From the NCBI RefSeq assembly GCF_016902445.1, contig NZ_JACSNX010000005.1:62001-126000 (forward strand): a stretch of DNA of 64,000 nucleotides. The letters are read 5' to 3'. Below, piece by piece: positions 24,037 to 34,555 of the stretch. The position numbers were made by a program, and so were the translations under genes. Origin of the DNA: Oscillibacter valericigenes (GTDB lineage: Bacteria > Bacillota > Clostridia > Oscillospirales > Oscillospiraceae). Within the stretch, counting starts at the first letter, position 1; every line of letters starts with the position of its first letter. The notes under the pieces are model-generated. The model did no database searches and had not been told where the DNA came from. It worked only from the letters and a program-made list of their open reading frames with translations.

Positions 24037-24453
24037 ATGGATACGCATACAGCAGAGCAACGCCATAAGAATATGCAGGCAGTCAAGTCAAAAGATACAG
24101 CTATTGAACTTTTACTGCGAAAAGAACTGTGGTCAAGGGGTATCAGATACAGAAAAAATGTGAAAAGCATTATAGGGAAACCTGATATCGCCTTTATCAA
24201 GAAAAAGGTAGCTGTATTTTGTGATAGTGAGTTTTGGCACGGTTTTGATTGGGAACACAAGAAATCAGACATCAAAAGTAACCGTGATTTTTGGATACCT
24301 AAAATAGAAAAAAATATCGCAAGAGACAAAGAGGTTAATGATGCATTAGCGGCTGACGGATGGATCGTACTCCGCTTTTGGGGACAACAAATTAAAAAAG
24401 ATGTGAAGGCCTGTGCGGACTTAATCGTTGCTGCTCTCAAGGAGAGAAACTGA
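24037..24453 (+). CDS. vsr: Vsr-type very-short-patch mismatch endonuclease
   Basis: 138 residues. The opening MDTHTAEQRHKNMQAVKSKD and ELLLRKELWSRGIRYRKNV, then KPDIAFIKKKVAVFCDSEF, WHGFDWEHKKSD and RFWGQQIKKD follow the Vsr family. Vsr nicks next to T:G mismatches that arise when 5-methylcytosine deaminates, so it accompanies cytosine methylases. The Asp in PDI and the WHG histidine correspond to catalytic positions of E. coli Vsr. ATG 24037 is preferred to GTG 24028 since AAGGTG is at a workable distance; either is possible. Its stop overlaps the methylase start (TGATG). Compared with chromosomal genes its codon use is strongly AT biased. Confidence 0.88.
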   Translation: MDTHTAEQRHKNMQAVKSKDTAIELLLRKELWSRGIRYRKNVKSIIGKPDIAFIKKKVAVFCDSEFWHGFDWEHKKSDIKSNRDFWIPKIEKNIARDKEVNDALAADGWIVLRFWGQQIKKDVKACADLIVAALKERN

Positions 24454-25871
24454 TGAAGTTAAAAACAATAGATTTATGTGCCGGGATAGGAGGAATACGG
24501 CGCGGGTTTGAATTAGCGGGAGATTATACAAATGTTGCTTCAGCAGAAATAGATGAAATGGCATGCAAAACATATGAGCATTTGTTTGGAGAATCTCCCC
24601 GTCATGATATTACAAGTGACGATTATAAGCATTATTTGCAGACTCTGCGATACGATGTGCTCTTAGCGGGATTCCCTTGTCAGGCTTTTAGCAGTGTCGG
24701 ATTGCAACAAGGTTTTGAAGACAAAACGAAGGGAACTATCTTCTTTGACATCGCTAAGATTGTAAAAATGACACGCCCGAAAGTTGTTTTTTTAGAGAAT
24801 GTCCAGAATCTTCTTTCTCATGATAATCAGGCTACGTTTAAAACAATAGTTGATACTCTTGACCGTCAACTTGATTACCATGTTGTTGGGGTATTTCATG
24901 ACAGCGATGGTAAGCCGATCTATAAGAGATCGTCCTTCATTCGAAATTCAAAAGACTTCGGAATACCTCAAAACAGGCCAAGGGTGTATATTGTTGCTTT
25001 CAGCCGAGCTTATTTTGGTCGCCATCTCGAAAAAATCCCACTTGAAACACCTGTTCGCAGAAGTAAAGGGCCGATATTTCATGACCTCAATGATATTTTA
25101 GACAAAGGAGAAATCAGTCCGAGATTTTTTCTTTCAAAAGGTTATTTACAAACGCTTGAAAATCATATTGAAAGGCAAAAGAAGAAGGGATATGGTTTCG
25201 GCTATCGCATTATAAATTCTCCCGAAATTGAACATCCGATTGCAAACACGTTACTTGCAACCGGCGGATCTGGACGTGAGCGTAACTTGATTTTTGATCC
25301 GGAGAACGGGAAAAAATACGCCGGAACTATGGTCCAGGGAAAGTATTCTCCCATAAATGAGAAGTCAATACGGACAATGACACCATCTGAGTGGGGAAGA
25401 CTGCAGGGCTTTGTCGGCTATGCTTTTTTGAATGAGGACGGTACGGATAGATTCTCTTTTCCTGATGAGGTACCAAATGTACAACGCTTTAAGCAACTTG
25501 GGAATTCCGTAACCATTCCGGTTGTCGAAGAGTTTGCCAGATATATTCAGGAATGCTGTAATTTAATGTACGATGATTTTTCCAGGACTGAGAAGAGAAT
25601 TTTCAGTATGTATGGGAATGAATTTCTTCTTTGCAGTGCCATTTATGAGAAGCTGTCATCATCACTCAGAGATAAAACGATAAATACTTATTTTGATATT
25701 GTGTATCATTTCGGGCAGAGGGAGTTCAGGGTGAAAGAGTTGGCTCGGTATTTGGAAGTTACTCCTGCCAGGGCTTCACAGATTATTTCCCAATTGGCCT
25801 GCATCGATTGTATCCGCCACAATGTAAACGGCACATATTTCTTTAGAGATTTGCTGTCTTTCAGTCACTGA
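24453..25871 (+). CDS. DNA (cytosine-5) methyltransferase, DrmMII-like
   Basis: 472 residues. Residues 1-365 hold the 5mC methylase motifs in order: I DLCAGIGGIRRGFE, IV AGFPCQAFSSVG with catalytic C76, VI VFLENVQNLL, VIII GIPQNRPRVYIVAF and X QLGNSVTIPVV. The last 110 residues are an extension ending in a helix-turn-helix, RVKELARYLEVTPARASQI, not found in ordinary Dcm proteins; it may read DNA or autoregulate. In class 2 DISARM the host is marked by such a methylase (DrmMII) so that DrmA/DrmB spare self DNA. Start ATG 24453 overlaps the vsr stop, so translation is coupled. Confidence 0.9.
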   Translation: MKLKTIDLCAGIGGIRRGFELAGDYTNVASAEIDEMACKTYEHLFGESPRHDITSDDYKHYLQTLRYDVLLAGFPCQAFSSVGLQQGFEDKTKGTIFFDIAKIVKMTRPKVVFLENVQNLLSHDNQATFKTIVDTLDRQLDYHVVGVFHDSDGKPIYKRSSFIRNSKDFGIPQNRPRVYIVAFSRAYFGRHLEKIPLETPVRRSKGPIFHDLNDILDKGEISPRFFLSKGYLQTLENHIERQKKKGYGFGYRIINSPEIEHPIANTLLATGGSGRERNLIFDPENGKKYAGTMVQGKYSPINEKSIRTMTPSEWGRLQGFVGYAFLNEDGTDRFSFPDEVPNVQRFKQLGNSVTIPVVEEFARYIQECCNLMYDDFSRTEKRIFSMYGNEFLLCSAIYEKLSSSLRDKTINTYFDIVYHFGQREFRVKELARYLEVTPARASQIISQLACIDCIRHNVNGTYFFRDLLSFSH

Positions 25872-25876
25872 AAGGG

Positions 25877-28519
25877 GTGCACAAAGAAGTGGAGCCGATC
25901 CGTGAGGCAATGAACAAAATTATAAAATCCTGTGATGTTTGCATCGATGGTAATGTTATTTCACAGGAGTTGCTACTTGCGACTTTCTCTGATTTTATTT
26001 TGTCAACGATAGAAAAAGAGAAGCACAATGTGAGCATTGTACTACACACGGGGTCAGTCTGCTTTGATGCCATTATACTGGCGTGTGCCGCAGTATCGAA
26101 TCTTTTGTATAACCAAACAAATGCAAACGATATCATCTCACAACTTATCCCTGGTGATGTTGTTTTATATTATAACAGCAATAAAAGCAATTCAAAGGCC
26201 CAGCGGTATACATTCAAAGGGTTCGTTGATTCGCCGGACGAACCTCCCCGAAACGAAACAGGTACATATGTTTGGCTGACACAAGGGAATAGCGGCAGAT
26301 TGCTTCTTCCAAGTGCTTGCTGGAATCGCATTGTTCCGTACTGGGGAAATGCATCGTCAATGGACGGGAGAGGCCTTCGTCGTGACAGCGGCAACAGATA
26401 CAGATTTTTGAAGTCTGTCCTTGGCTTAGGCGAAGAAGAAATAATCAGAATCTCTGATACATCAACGGTAGTCATTATGGCAAGAGATACTGCCAATACT
26501 TTGGTTAACGGACTGTCTTTTCGCTTCGGTAACGAGGAGGTCCGGTTAACGGAGCTTGTTCCGGTGTCCTATTTTACGGAAAACGAAGAATACCCTTATG
26601 GCGGGAATCCAGCCAAATCAGAACCTGTTTTGAAAATTACCGGCAAAGTTTCTAAGGCACGTGAATTGCTATTAAAGCGCGGCGGCAATAAGAATGTTGG
26701 GTTAATTGTATCTGGAGACAGTATAATCAGACTCGGAAATTCGGAAATTCCCGAACTTGTTGAACGGCAATCAATTCAATATGTTTACCTTTGCATGCAT
26801 ATTAATTCTGATTTTTCTGAGAAACTGGTGTCTTCTTATGAGAATGCATCGCTGTTTGCATGCACAAAAGATTTTCTCCTCTCCAACAGCCTGGATGTGA
26901 AAGTCAAGAACGACTATACGAATCAACTAAGTGCACAGGTTAATGCAATTATAGATCACGAGGTTATTACAAAAGAACTTCCGAGCTATTTAAGCTGGGA
27001 GGAATACCGAAAATTCAAACGTGCAATGTTTTTTATAAAAGAATCCGATTATGAATCCGATTCTAAGGACAGTTTTGTCATGCAGGCGTTTTCTCTCATG
27101 AATCTCTTTAAGACGGCATTATTTTCGATGAAAACCTTGGAAAGCTTTATAGATTCAAGAGAAATTGACACTGTGGAAAAACCAGAGGCACGACTCGCAA
27201 AAATAGAAGATTGTGCAAACAGTTTTCCGGAATACCTACACGAGGCTGCAATGACTGTAATAGAGACTCTGGAAACAGCATACTTACTTTTGGTGGATCA
27301 TTCTGCAAAAGAAGACACAATGCGAGAAATTATATCTCAGAATTTCGGGAAATCGATTGCGATTGTGCTTCCTAAAGCCTATTATGCTACCGTTGTTAAA
27401 TCTTCAATGGATGATATTGCCCGAGAAAACTCCTGTGATATTACTCTTGTAACAGCAAACAGGTTCAACGGGGATTCCTTATATGATATAATAATTGTTT
27501 CGGGAAATGTAACCGGTGCAAGATTCGATGCGTTGCGGTGTCAGTCTGCACAATGTGTTTTCGCTTTGCTTTATGACTTTGAGAAGTATCAATTCAAAAG
27601 TCGGATTCGTAAGTCGGTGCAAACAGAGCATCTTTTTAATCAGCGTTCCACAATTTACATAGAAGATGAATATGAGGAGCAGTTGCTTGACCCAGAAGAA
27701 AGCGAGGTTGATGAGGTAGAGGCAATTGATGCTGACCTTACGAATTATATCGGAGCGACATACCTCAATACAGTTCATAATAACAGTTATTCTCCGGGTG
27801 CGCATAAAAGCGTTGCAGACATTGTGGCAGTGGCGAAATTTGATACGGACGAAGTCGCCTTTTTCACAAAAAATTATAAGGCATATGTCCTGGATGATGC
27901 CGAGCGTTCTGTCAAAGAAGTTGATGTTACAAATCTGTCGGATGGAGACATTATTGTATTTACAAGAAGCAACTCAACAACCCGCGATATAGTTGAAAAT
28001 CTGCTGAGTGACATGATGAAGAATAAACTTGTTTCTGCCGAGGTGGAAGATGCTTATTATAAAGCAGGATGGTGGAAATCTGTCCTTACCAAGTATCTTA
28101 AGCATGCGGGATGCAGTGCAAAGACTTTGGCAGATACTATGATAGAAAATGGTGTATCTGTACAGGAAGCAACTATTCGCACCTGGCTCGATGACGACGC
28201 ACACACTGTTCGACCGCGAAAGCTGGATTCAATACAGCAAATTGCTTTGATTGCCGGAGATGAAGACTTGTTTGACAATGCAGAAAGCTGCTATGCAGCT
28301 GGCGGAGTAATATACAAAGTACGTCGGAAAATACTCAAAGCAATAGGCCAAGCTATTTTAGGAGAAATCACGGGAGAAAATGATAATTCTGATCCGATTA
28401 TGCGTGCGGTCTCTGAGCGGGTTGGGAATGCAGCCGTAGTTCTCCAAATTGAGACTATAACTTTTGTGAATGATACTGTTCCTTTGAATACAATAAATCG
28501 GCCGATTAGTGTTGACTGA
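25877..28519 (+). CDS. Large unknown protein, DrmE candidate
   Basis: About 880 residues; no Walker motifs, zinc clusters or membrane segments are visible. It lies between a 5mC methylase and drmA, the place and size of DrmE, the unknown core protein of class 2 DISARM; the identity is therefore contextual. N-terminal IVLHTGSVCFDAIILACAAV and GDVVLYYNSNKSN segments look globular; residues about 700-860 contain an HTH-like stretch KTLADTMIENGVSVQEATI followed by RTWLDDDAHTVRPRKLDS. Start is uncertain: GTG 25877 is immediately at AAAGGGG, GTG 25889 is at a better distance, ATG 25910 is a third option. It ends 15 bases before drmA. Confidence 0.65.
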   Translation: MHKEVEPIREAMNKIIKSCDVCIDGNVISQELLLATFSDFILSTIEKEKHNVSIVLHTGSVCFDAIILACAAVSNLLYNQTNANDIISQLIPGDVVLYYNSNKSNSKAQRYTFKGFVDSPDEPPRNETGTYVWLTQGNSGRLLLPSACWNRIVPYWGNASSMDGRGLRRDSGNRYRFLKSVLGLGEEEIIRISDTSTVVIMARDTANTLVNGLSFRFGNEEVRLTELVPVSYFTENEEYPYGGNPAKSEPVLKITGKVSKARELLLKRGGNKNVGLIVSGDSIIRLGNSEIPELVERQSIQYVYLCMHINSDFSEKLVSSYENASLFACTKDFLLSNSLDVKVKNDYTNQLSAQVNAIIDHEVITKELPSYLSWEEYRKFKRAMFFIKESDYESDSKDSFVMQAFSLMNLFKTALFSMKTLESFIDSREIDTVEKPEARLAKIEDCANSFPEYLHEAAMTVIETLETAYLLLVDHSAKEDTMREIISQNFGKSIAIVLPKAYYATVVKSSMDDIARENSCDITLVTANRFNGDSLYDIIIVSGNVTGARFDALRCQSAQCVFALLYDFEKYQFKSRIRKSVQTEHLFNQRSTIYIEDEYEEQLLDPEESEVDEVEAIDADLTNYIGATYLNTVHNNSYSPGAHKSVADIVAVAKFDTDEVAFFTKNYKAYVLDDAERSVKEVDVTNLSDGDIIVFTRSNSTTRDIVENLLSDMMKNKLVSAEVEDAYYKAGWWKSVLTKYLKHAGCSAKTLADTMIENGVSVQEATIRTWLDDDAHTVRPRKLDSIQQIALIAGDEDLFDNAESCYAAGGVIYKVRRKILKAIGQAILGEITGENDNSDPIMRAVSERVGNAAVVLQIETITFVNDTVPLNTINRPISVD

Positions 28520-28534
28520 GAAGGAGAATACCAG

Positions 28535-31500
28535 ATGAGTACGATCCATGAATATTTGGAGGCAAGGGAAAATTACATATCTTTGATAAAGAGTGAACTG
28601 CTCGGCCCTGGCTCTGAGATTTCTATACCTGATAAAGAACATGAACTGGTAACGAACTCTCCTGATGTCAGGTATTCAATCGGCATTCTGTTTCCCAGGA
28701 ACAATAAGCTGAATGCCGATAATGATGATTCGGCAAAAGTCGAGCCGTCTTCGGATGAAGAAGAACTTGAGCCCGATTTGCATTCGGATGGGGACCGTGA
28801 GGAGCATACAAAAGACACGGATCCGACATTACCTGCTGAAGAAGATAACCTGGATGAAGAAATCAGTTTGGCGGCTCAGAACATGCCGTCATCTATGGGA
28901 TATACTTTCCTGGTTTCCCGGGATGTTCTGAGACTTACCTGCCAAATTGAGTTTGCAACCTATAGACAGGCCAAGTTGCCAGATTGCAGAATTCCTTTTT
29001 CTCCGGATTCTCCAGAAACATATTGCGTGCCGAGCCAATTGTCATCATATATATTTTATGACAAGGAAGAAGGCACTCTAAAACTTTTGACTGGATTAAA
29101 CAGGAAAGCCGTTTCACAGTTACGTGAAAAAGATTTTATTGACGGGGAAGAATACGGTATTTTTTCAGCCATGTATAAACTGTGTGATCAGTTGAAAGGC
29201 GGATATGTTCGTATTCCTCATGCCATGACTGTGACGGTAGATTTTTCAGATGGAGACTATGTCGATAATAATAAGAGGCTCGATGAAACATGCGCAAAGA
29301 TAACCGCATTAAAACGAAAAATCAAAGACAACCTGTATTCAATCACTGTAATGCTCGTAAATGACGATGACGAAAAGTCTAACGGGACTCGTTGCCTGTT
29401 TCAGCCGGTTATCAGAATTTGTACGGAAGACAACGATTTTAACTTTTGCGAATACGCTCAAATGGCAGATTTTGATATGCTGGATAGTGAAGAGCAGTCT
29501 CTGGAACTTCAGTACAGAAATAAAAAAGTGTATGGAACTGGCCTGGGAACTTCGGTAAATTGGGAAATAGACGAGAACGGAAGAGGAATCATATTCAATG
29601 ATTTCTTCCCCGAAGTTGAAGTCCCGTCAATGGATTTCGGGATCCCGAAAGATTCAGAGATTGATATAAGCGCATTATCAATGTACTTCCTATCCGATCT
29701 TGATAAAACTGAGAAAAAAACTAAGATTGACAGCCTTTCTACCGTCATCCGTGCCTATGGTAACTGGATAGAATCATTAAAGACTCGCATGAACTTGCTC
29801 GAAACACGGTACCACGCTCCTGCAGAAATGAATATCAACGGGTGCCTTTCTGCCAAAGCGAGGATGGAAGAGGGCTTAAGAATACTAAAAGAGAACAGTG
29901 TGGCATGGGATGCTTTTTCGCTGGCCAATAGAGCTATGCTTATGCAGAGGATCCATTTGGATATTCAAAGTAAAACCTCAAATATTGACCGGTATCCAGG
30001 CGATGAAGATCTTTCACAAATATTGGATGCTTTGAATTATTCCGATGCCGACGGTCAGTTTACCGGGAGGAATAAACACAACTGGAGATTGTTTCAGATT
30101 GCCTTTTTACTTTTGAGCATTCCTTCAATCGTAGATGACCAAAATCCGCAAAGAGATATCGTTGATCTTATTTGGTTCCCTACAGGCGGCGGTAAAACAG
30201 AGGCATATCTGGGATTGACTGCATTTACGATTTTTTACAGGAGACTTGCGCATCTGTCACAATCCGACGGAACAACCGTGATAATGCGATACACACTCAG
30301 GCTTTTGGCAGCACAGCAGTTTACCAGAGCAGCAACATTGATATGCGCTTGCGAATATATTCGGAATGACGCCACTTCCAAGCGCCCTCGATACGGACGG
30401 TATCCGCTTGGCACTTCAGAAATAAACATTGGACTCTGGATTGGTCGAGAGCATACCCCCAATACCGATTCAGATGCCAAAAAGCATTTAGAAAAATTGC
30501 AAGAAGCTCAGCCTCAAAGTATCCAATATGCCAAAGAACAACATAATAAATTTCAGGTATTAAAATGCCCTTGGTGTGGTACTAAGCTTGTCAAGGACAG
30601 AATCGGCGCAAGAACCATCGGGATGTTTGGATACCGTATGCGTAATAACCGCCACTTTGAGCTTTTCTGCCCCCAAGAAAGTTGCTTTTTTAATCAGCAA
30701 GGCAAATTACCAGTGCAGATAGTTGATGAAGAACTGTACGCCAATCCGCCTACTCTTCTCTTCGGGACCGTAGATAAGTTTGCCATGATGCCCTGGAAGA
30801 AGGACATCGGAGCTTTTTTTGCAACAGGTACAGAAAATCGAGCGCCAGAGTTGATTATTCAAGATGAATTACACCTGATTTCGGGGCCGCTTGGCACCAT
30901 GGTTGGCTTATATGAATCTGCTATTGATGCTTTGTGCAGAAAAAACGGGACCAGGCCTAAAATCGTAGCGTCAACAGCAACAATCAGGAGGGCTAAGGAA
31001 CAGTGCTCTGCTCTTTATGATCGGGAGGTAAACCAGTTCCCGCATCCAGGACTCGATGCGGAAGATTCGTTTTTCGCACGGGAATCTGTTATAGATTACG
31101 GCCAAAATATTTATGGCCGTAAGTATATTGGATTAATGCCGTCAGGAAAAACAAAGGCGATGATGGAGGTAAGGTCCATTGCTGCTCTTATGCAAAAGAT
31201 TAATACCATGGATTTACCGGATGAAGTGAGGGACAAGTTTTGGACGCTTACTGTATACTTTAACAGCCTAAAAGATCTGGGTAAGTGTTCTACGCTCGTA
31301 GACGATGATGTCAAAGACTTTATTAAGAGAACGGCTTATCGGTTGGGTACCGCTAAAGATGCCCGCAAAATTGCCAGAGCCGATGAACTCACAAGTCGTG
31401 TTAATACGACCCAGTTGAATGAAACACTGGACAAGCTGGAAAAAGTGTGTTATTCCAAGGAAAACATCGAGAATAAACGTTACGCTTCTAATGTACTGCT

Positions 31501-32191
31501 TGCGACCAACATGATATCGGTGGGGATTGATGTTGCACGATTAAATGTAATGCTGTTGGTAGGACAACCAAAACTCACGAGTGAATACATTCAGGCATCA
31601 AGCCGTGTAGGTCGATCTTATCCAGGGATTGCTTTTGCCACGTATGACGGTTCAAAAAGCCGTGATCGTTCCCATTATGAGCAATTTAAGGCGTACCATG
31701 ATTCCTTTTACAGATATGTTGAACCGACCGGTGCTACACCTTTTTCAAAACCTGCCAGAGACAGGGCGTTGCATGCTGTTCTGATATCCATGATGAGGAA
31801 TTTGGAAATTGATTTGAGCGCAGACAAAGGTGCCGCAAAGTTTACACGAGATAAATTTAAAAACAGAGTCTCCGAATTGAAAGCCTATATTATTGACCGA
31901 GCAAAAGACATTTCCTTCAGATTGAATCCCGATATGCAGGATGAAGCAGATGCAATGGCCCTTGAGATAGATTTCATCTTTGAAGCATGGGAAAAGTTGG
32001 CAGAAAATTATGACGAGGACCATTTCTTTTATGGGGAAAAGTTCCTGATGAGGTCTCTGGATGACGGAGAAGGCAGATTACTTAAACCTTTCAACACGAG
32101 TCGAAAAGATCCAGCCTTTGACACCATGACATCTATGAGAAATGTCGATTCAACAGTCGCTGGAAATGTGTTGATCTGGAAGGAGGAGTAG
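28535..32191 (+). CDS. drmA: DrmA-like superfamily 2 helicase
   Basis: 1218 residues from ATG 28535, with AAGGAG upstream. Helicase motif I FPTGGGKTEAYLGL (K554), motif II IIQDELHLISG (D777, E778), and motif VI QASSRVGRSYPG (R1024, R1027) are present; a zinc pair CPWCGTKLV (about residue 680) lies between motifs I and II. An acidic low-complexity stretch occurs near residues 65-115. This wide-spaced SF2 helicase with QDELHL is typical of DrmA, which with DrmB loads onto 5'-overhang phage DNA and drives DISARM. The next gene starts 5 bases after its stop. Length agrees with known DrmA proteins. Confidence 0.85.
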   Translation: MSTIHEYLEARENYISLIKSELLGPGSEISIPDKEHELVTNSPDVRYSIGILFPRNNKLNADNDDSAKVEPSSDEEELEPDLHSDGDREEHTKDTDPTLPAEEDNLDEEISLAAQNMPSSMGYTFLVSRDVLRLTCQIEFATYRQAKLPDCRIPFSPDSPETYCVPSQLSSYIFYDKEEGTLKLLTGLNRKAVSQLREKDFIDGEEYGIFSAMYKLCDQLKGGYVRIPHAMTVTVDFSDGDYVDNNKRLDETCAKITALKRKIKDNLYSITVMLVNDDDEKSNGTRCLFQPVIRICTEDNDFNFCEYAQMADFDMLDSEEQSLELQYRNKKVYGTGLGTSVNWEIDENGRGIIFNDFFPEVEVPSMDFGIPKDSEIDISALSMYFLSDLDKTEKKTKIDSLSTVIRAYGNWIESLKTRMNLLETRYHAPAEMNINGCLSAKARMEEGLRILKENSVAWDAFSLANRAMLMQRIHLDIQSKTSNIDRYPGDEDLSQILDALNYSDADGQFTGRNKHNWRLFQIAFLLLSIPSIVDDQNPQRDIVDLIWFPTGGGKTEAYLGLTAFTIFYRRLAHLSQSDGTTVIMRYTLRLLAAQQFTRAATLICACEYIRNDATSKRPRYGRYPLGTSEINIGLWIGREHTPNTDSDAKKHLEKLQEAQPQSIQYAKEQHNKFQVLKCPWCGTKLVKDRIGARTIGMFGYRMRNNRHFELFCPQESCFFNQQGKLPVQIVDEELYANPPTLLFGTVDKFAMMPWKKDIGAFFATGTENRAPELIIQDELHLISGPLGTMVGLYESAIDALCRKNGTRPKIVASTATIRRAKEQCSALYDREVNQFPHPGLDAEDSFFARESVIDYGQNIYGRKYIGLMPSGKTKAMMEVRSIAALMQKINTMDLPDEVRDKFWTLTVYFNSLKDLGKCSTLVDDDVKDFIKRTAYRLGTAKDARKIARADELTSRVNTTQLNETLDKLEKVCYSKENIENKRYASNVLLATNMISVGIDVARLNVMLLVGQPKLTSEYIQASSRVGRSYPGIAFATYDGSKSRDRSHYEQFKAYHDSFYRYVEPTGATPFSKPARDRALHAVLISMMRNLEIDLSADKGAAKFTRDKFKNRVSELKAYIIDRAKDISFRLNPDMQDEADAMALEIDFIFEAWEKLAENYDEDHFFYGEKFLMRSLDDGEGRLLKPFNTSRKDPAFDTMTSMRNVDSTVAGNVLIWKEE

Positions 32192-32195
32192 CAGA

Positions 32196-34553
32196 ATGGA
32201 ACTGGATGTCGCCAAAAAAGTACTTTTAAACAGGTACACGCATTCCGTGCGCGCTTCTCAGGCGGTCCTTCAATACGGAGTCGGTGCAATGGTGGACTTT
32301 CCGAACCAAACATTGATGACTGCCGCACCAGAATATTGGAAGGAGCAGGTAATCCAAATTCATGATGAGCGGCTGGAAAAGGTGCTTCATGTGGATTATT
32401 TGGGATTGCCAGCAGGACAGGATGATCCTAACGGCAGAGACGGCATTTCATATGCCAGATTCCCAGAGTGGTACTTTTGCCCCAAATGCAGAAAATTTCA
32501 ACCTATAACAGATTGGGTTAAAGAATATAAGAGGCGGGCAAAGCAAAAGCAATTAAATTCTGACCCCGATATGGTAAAGTTTTTACAATGCCCCACCTGC
32601 AGACAAGATCTTGTCGTTACCCGTATCGTGGTAGCCTGTGAGTGCGGACACATTGATGATTTCCCGTGGGTTCAGTGGGTCCACTGCAGAAATATGATCG
32701 GTGGACCGAAAGAAGTATGTCCGCATCCTTCTCTTACCTTCAAAACAAGTGCATCGTCTACAGAAGGTCTTGAAGGCTTGACGGTATCATGTGAGGCTTG
32801 TCATGCAAGAGCGACACTGAAAGGCGCATTTGATAAAGATATTTTGCAGGAGTTGGACGCTAAATATCAGGGGAAGTATAATTTTAGATGCACTGGTCGT
32901 CATCCCTGGAAGCATGTTCGGGAAAAATGCGGCAAGTATCCGAGAGTATTACAGCGAGGCAGCTCGTCCGTCTATTTCCCGATTACGGCAAGTTCTCTGG
33001 TTATTCCTCCGTATTCCAGCATGATTACAAAGAAAGTAGAGAACAGCATTGCGTTCTCGAAATGCAAAGACGCAATTTCAGACTGCAAAAAGAGCAAAGT
33101 TATTCCGAAAGAGTATTTGCCAGCCATGGTAAAGGAGCGCATCGAACAATATTTGAATGAAATAGCATTGGAAATTGGCATAGCCGCAGATAAGGTCAGG
33201 CCGATATTGGAACGCAGATGGATAGATTCTGAAAATGAAGAGGACTATTCTACATTCAGCGTAAAATACCGTGCTGAGGAATATGAGGCACTCAGCGGTG
33301 AAGTATCTTTACCTGCTGATGACTATGGGGATTTTTTGCGTGAAGGTACAAATATCGATGATTACGCAATCCCACATGTTAGAAGCATTTCGTTAATACA
33401 TAAAGTACGCGAAGTTCAGGCATTGACCGGCTTTTCCCGTCTTAAGCCAGTTGAGGCAGACAGCAGCAGTGACGAATCTGAACACATTGTTTCGGTAAAA
33501 GAGAAAGAAACAAACTGGTACCCTGCATATGAAGTTCGGGGAGAGGGCATCTTTGTCGAATTTTCGAACGGCGACATTGAGGCTTGGGTTGACCGGTTCC
33601 CTGATATCAATAGCAGAGTAGAAGTCCTCAATGAAAATTACCAAAAATCTTTTATTGGTTCTTCCAGACCGAGACGGATTACTGCGAAATTTTTGTTACT
33701 CCATACTATTTCCCACTTGTTGATTAAACAATTGAGCTTTGAATGCGGCTACAGCATTGCTTCATTGAAGGAACGGCTATACTGTAGTGAAGAAAAAGAC
33801 GGAAAACAGATGGCAGGAATTCTTATTTACACAGCCAGCGGCGATGCAGAAGGAACGATGGGCGGATTAGTCAGACAAGGCCGTTCTGATATTTTCCCGG
33901 GGATTTTTAAAAAGGCAGTTGAGTCTGCAATGACTTGCTCAAATGATCCTGTTTGCAGTTTAAGTTTGGGACAAGGACGAGATTCTCTTAATCTGTCCTC
34001 GTGCTACTCCTGCTCGCTGATACCAGAGACGAGTTGTGAAGAGTTCAATGTTTTTCTTGATCGCGGAACAATTGTAGGTACCTATGAGAACCGCGAAATG
34101 GGTTTTTATTCGGCTCAACTATATAACGGTACGTCTTGGAACAATAACGAATCAGAGAAACCGGTCCAAAATACTTCAAGCGATAAAAAGAGAAAAATAT
34201 ATTTTGTTGATGCTGGCGTTGATTTAAGAGATGTACCCTATTCGGACATTTGGAAAAGTATTAAGGTTTGGTCAGATGACGAAACAGAACTCGGATTATT
34301 GTCCGAACTTGAAAAAAGGGCTGACGAGTTTTCTGCTAAAGAAAAACCGTATCAAGACTGTGTTTTCCTGCTGGAAGGGAATCAAGAGCAGTATAAATGT
34401 GATCTGTATTGGAAAGATTCGGGAGTTGCTTTTTTCACAATTGACAATGAAGAGTGCTATGTTGTGGCAAAGGGTACAAATATTAAGTGCTTTTTCACAC
34501 TGGATAATGATGCCTCTGCCGATGCGCTTTTAGCTGTCCTCAAGGAGAAATAA
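32196..34553 (+). CDS. drmB: DrmB-like DUF1998 protein
   Basis: 785 residues; AAGGAGGAG overlaps the drmA stop. Near residues 95-155 are two zinc pairs, FCPKCRKF and QCPTCRQD, followed by VACECGHIDDFPWVQWV, the sequence that in DUF1998 proteins precedes the partner contact. The DUF1998 core (about 480-620) includes KFLLLHTISHLLIKQLSFEC and GILIYTASGDAEGTMGGLVR, then a third cysteine cluster SSCYSCSLIPETSC. DrmB pairs with DrmA to form the DISARM DNA-binding complex. Residues beyond 660 are an added segment with several aromatic strands, longer than I expect for the family. Confidence 0.85.
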   Translation: MELDVAKKVLLNRYTHSVRASQAVLQYGVGAMVDFPNQTLMTAAPEYWKEQVIQIHDERLEKVLHVDYLGLPAGQDDPNGRDGISYARFPEWYFCPKCRKFQPITDWVKEYKRRAKQKQLNSDPDMVKFLQCPTCRQDLVVTRIVVACECGHIDDFPWVQWVHCRNMIGGPKEVCPHPSLTFKTSASSTEGLEGLTVSCEACHARATLKGAFDKDILQELDAKYQGKYNFRCTGRHPWKHVREKCGKYPRVLQRGSSSVYFPITASSLVIPPYSSMITKKVENSIAFSKCKDAISDCKKSKVIPKEYLPAMVKERIEQYLNEIALEIGIAADKVRPILERRWIDSENEEDYSTFSVKYRAEEYEALSGEVSLPADDYGDFLREGTNIDDYAIPHVRSISLIHKVREVQALTGFSRLKPVEADSSSDESEHIVSVKEKETNWYPAYEVRGEGIFVEFSNGDIEAWVDRFPDINSRVEVLNENYQKSFIGSSRPRRITAKFLLLHTISHLLIKQLSFECGYSIASLKERLYCSEEKDGKQMAGILIYTASGDAEGTMGGLVRQGRSDIFPGIFKKAVESAMTCSNDPVCSLSLGQGRDSLNLSSCYSCSLIPETSCEEFNVFLDRGTIVGTYENREMGFYSAQLYNGTSWNNNESEKPVQNTSSDKKRKIYFVDAGVDLRDVPYSDIWKSIKVWSDDETELGLLSELEKRADEFSAKEKPYQDCVFLLEGNQEQYKCDLYWKDSGVAFFTIDNEECYVVAKGTNIKCFFTLDNDASADALLAVLKEK

Positions 34554-34555
34554 AG

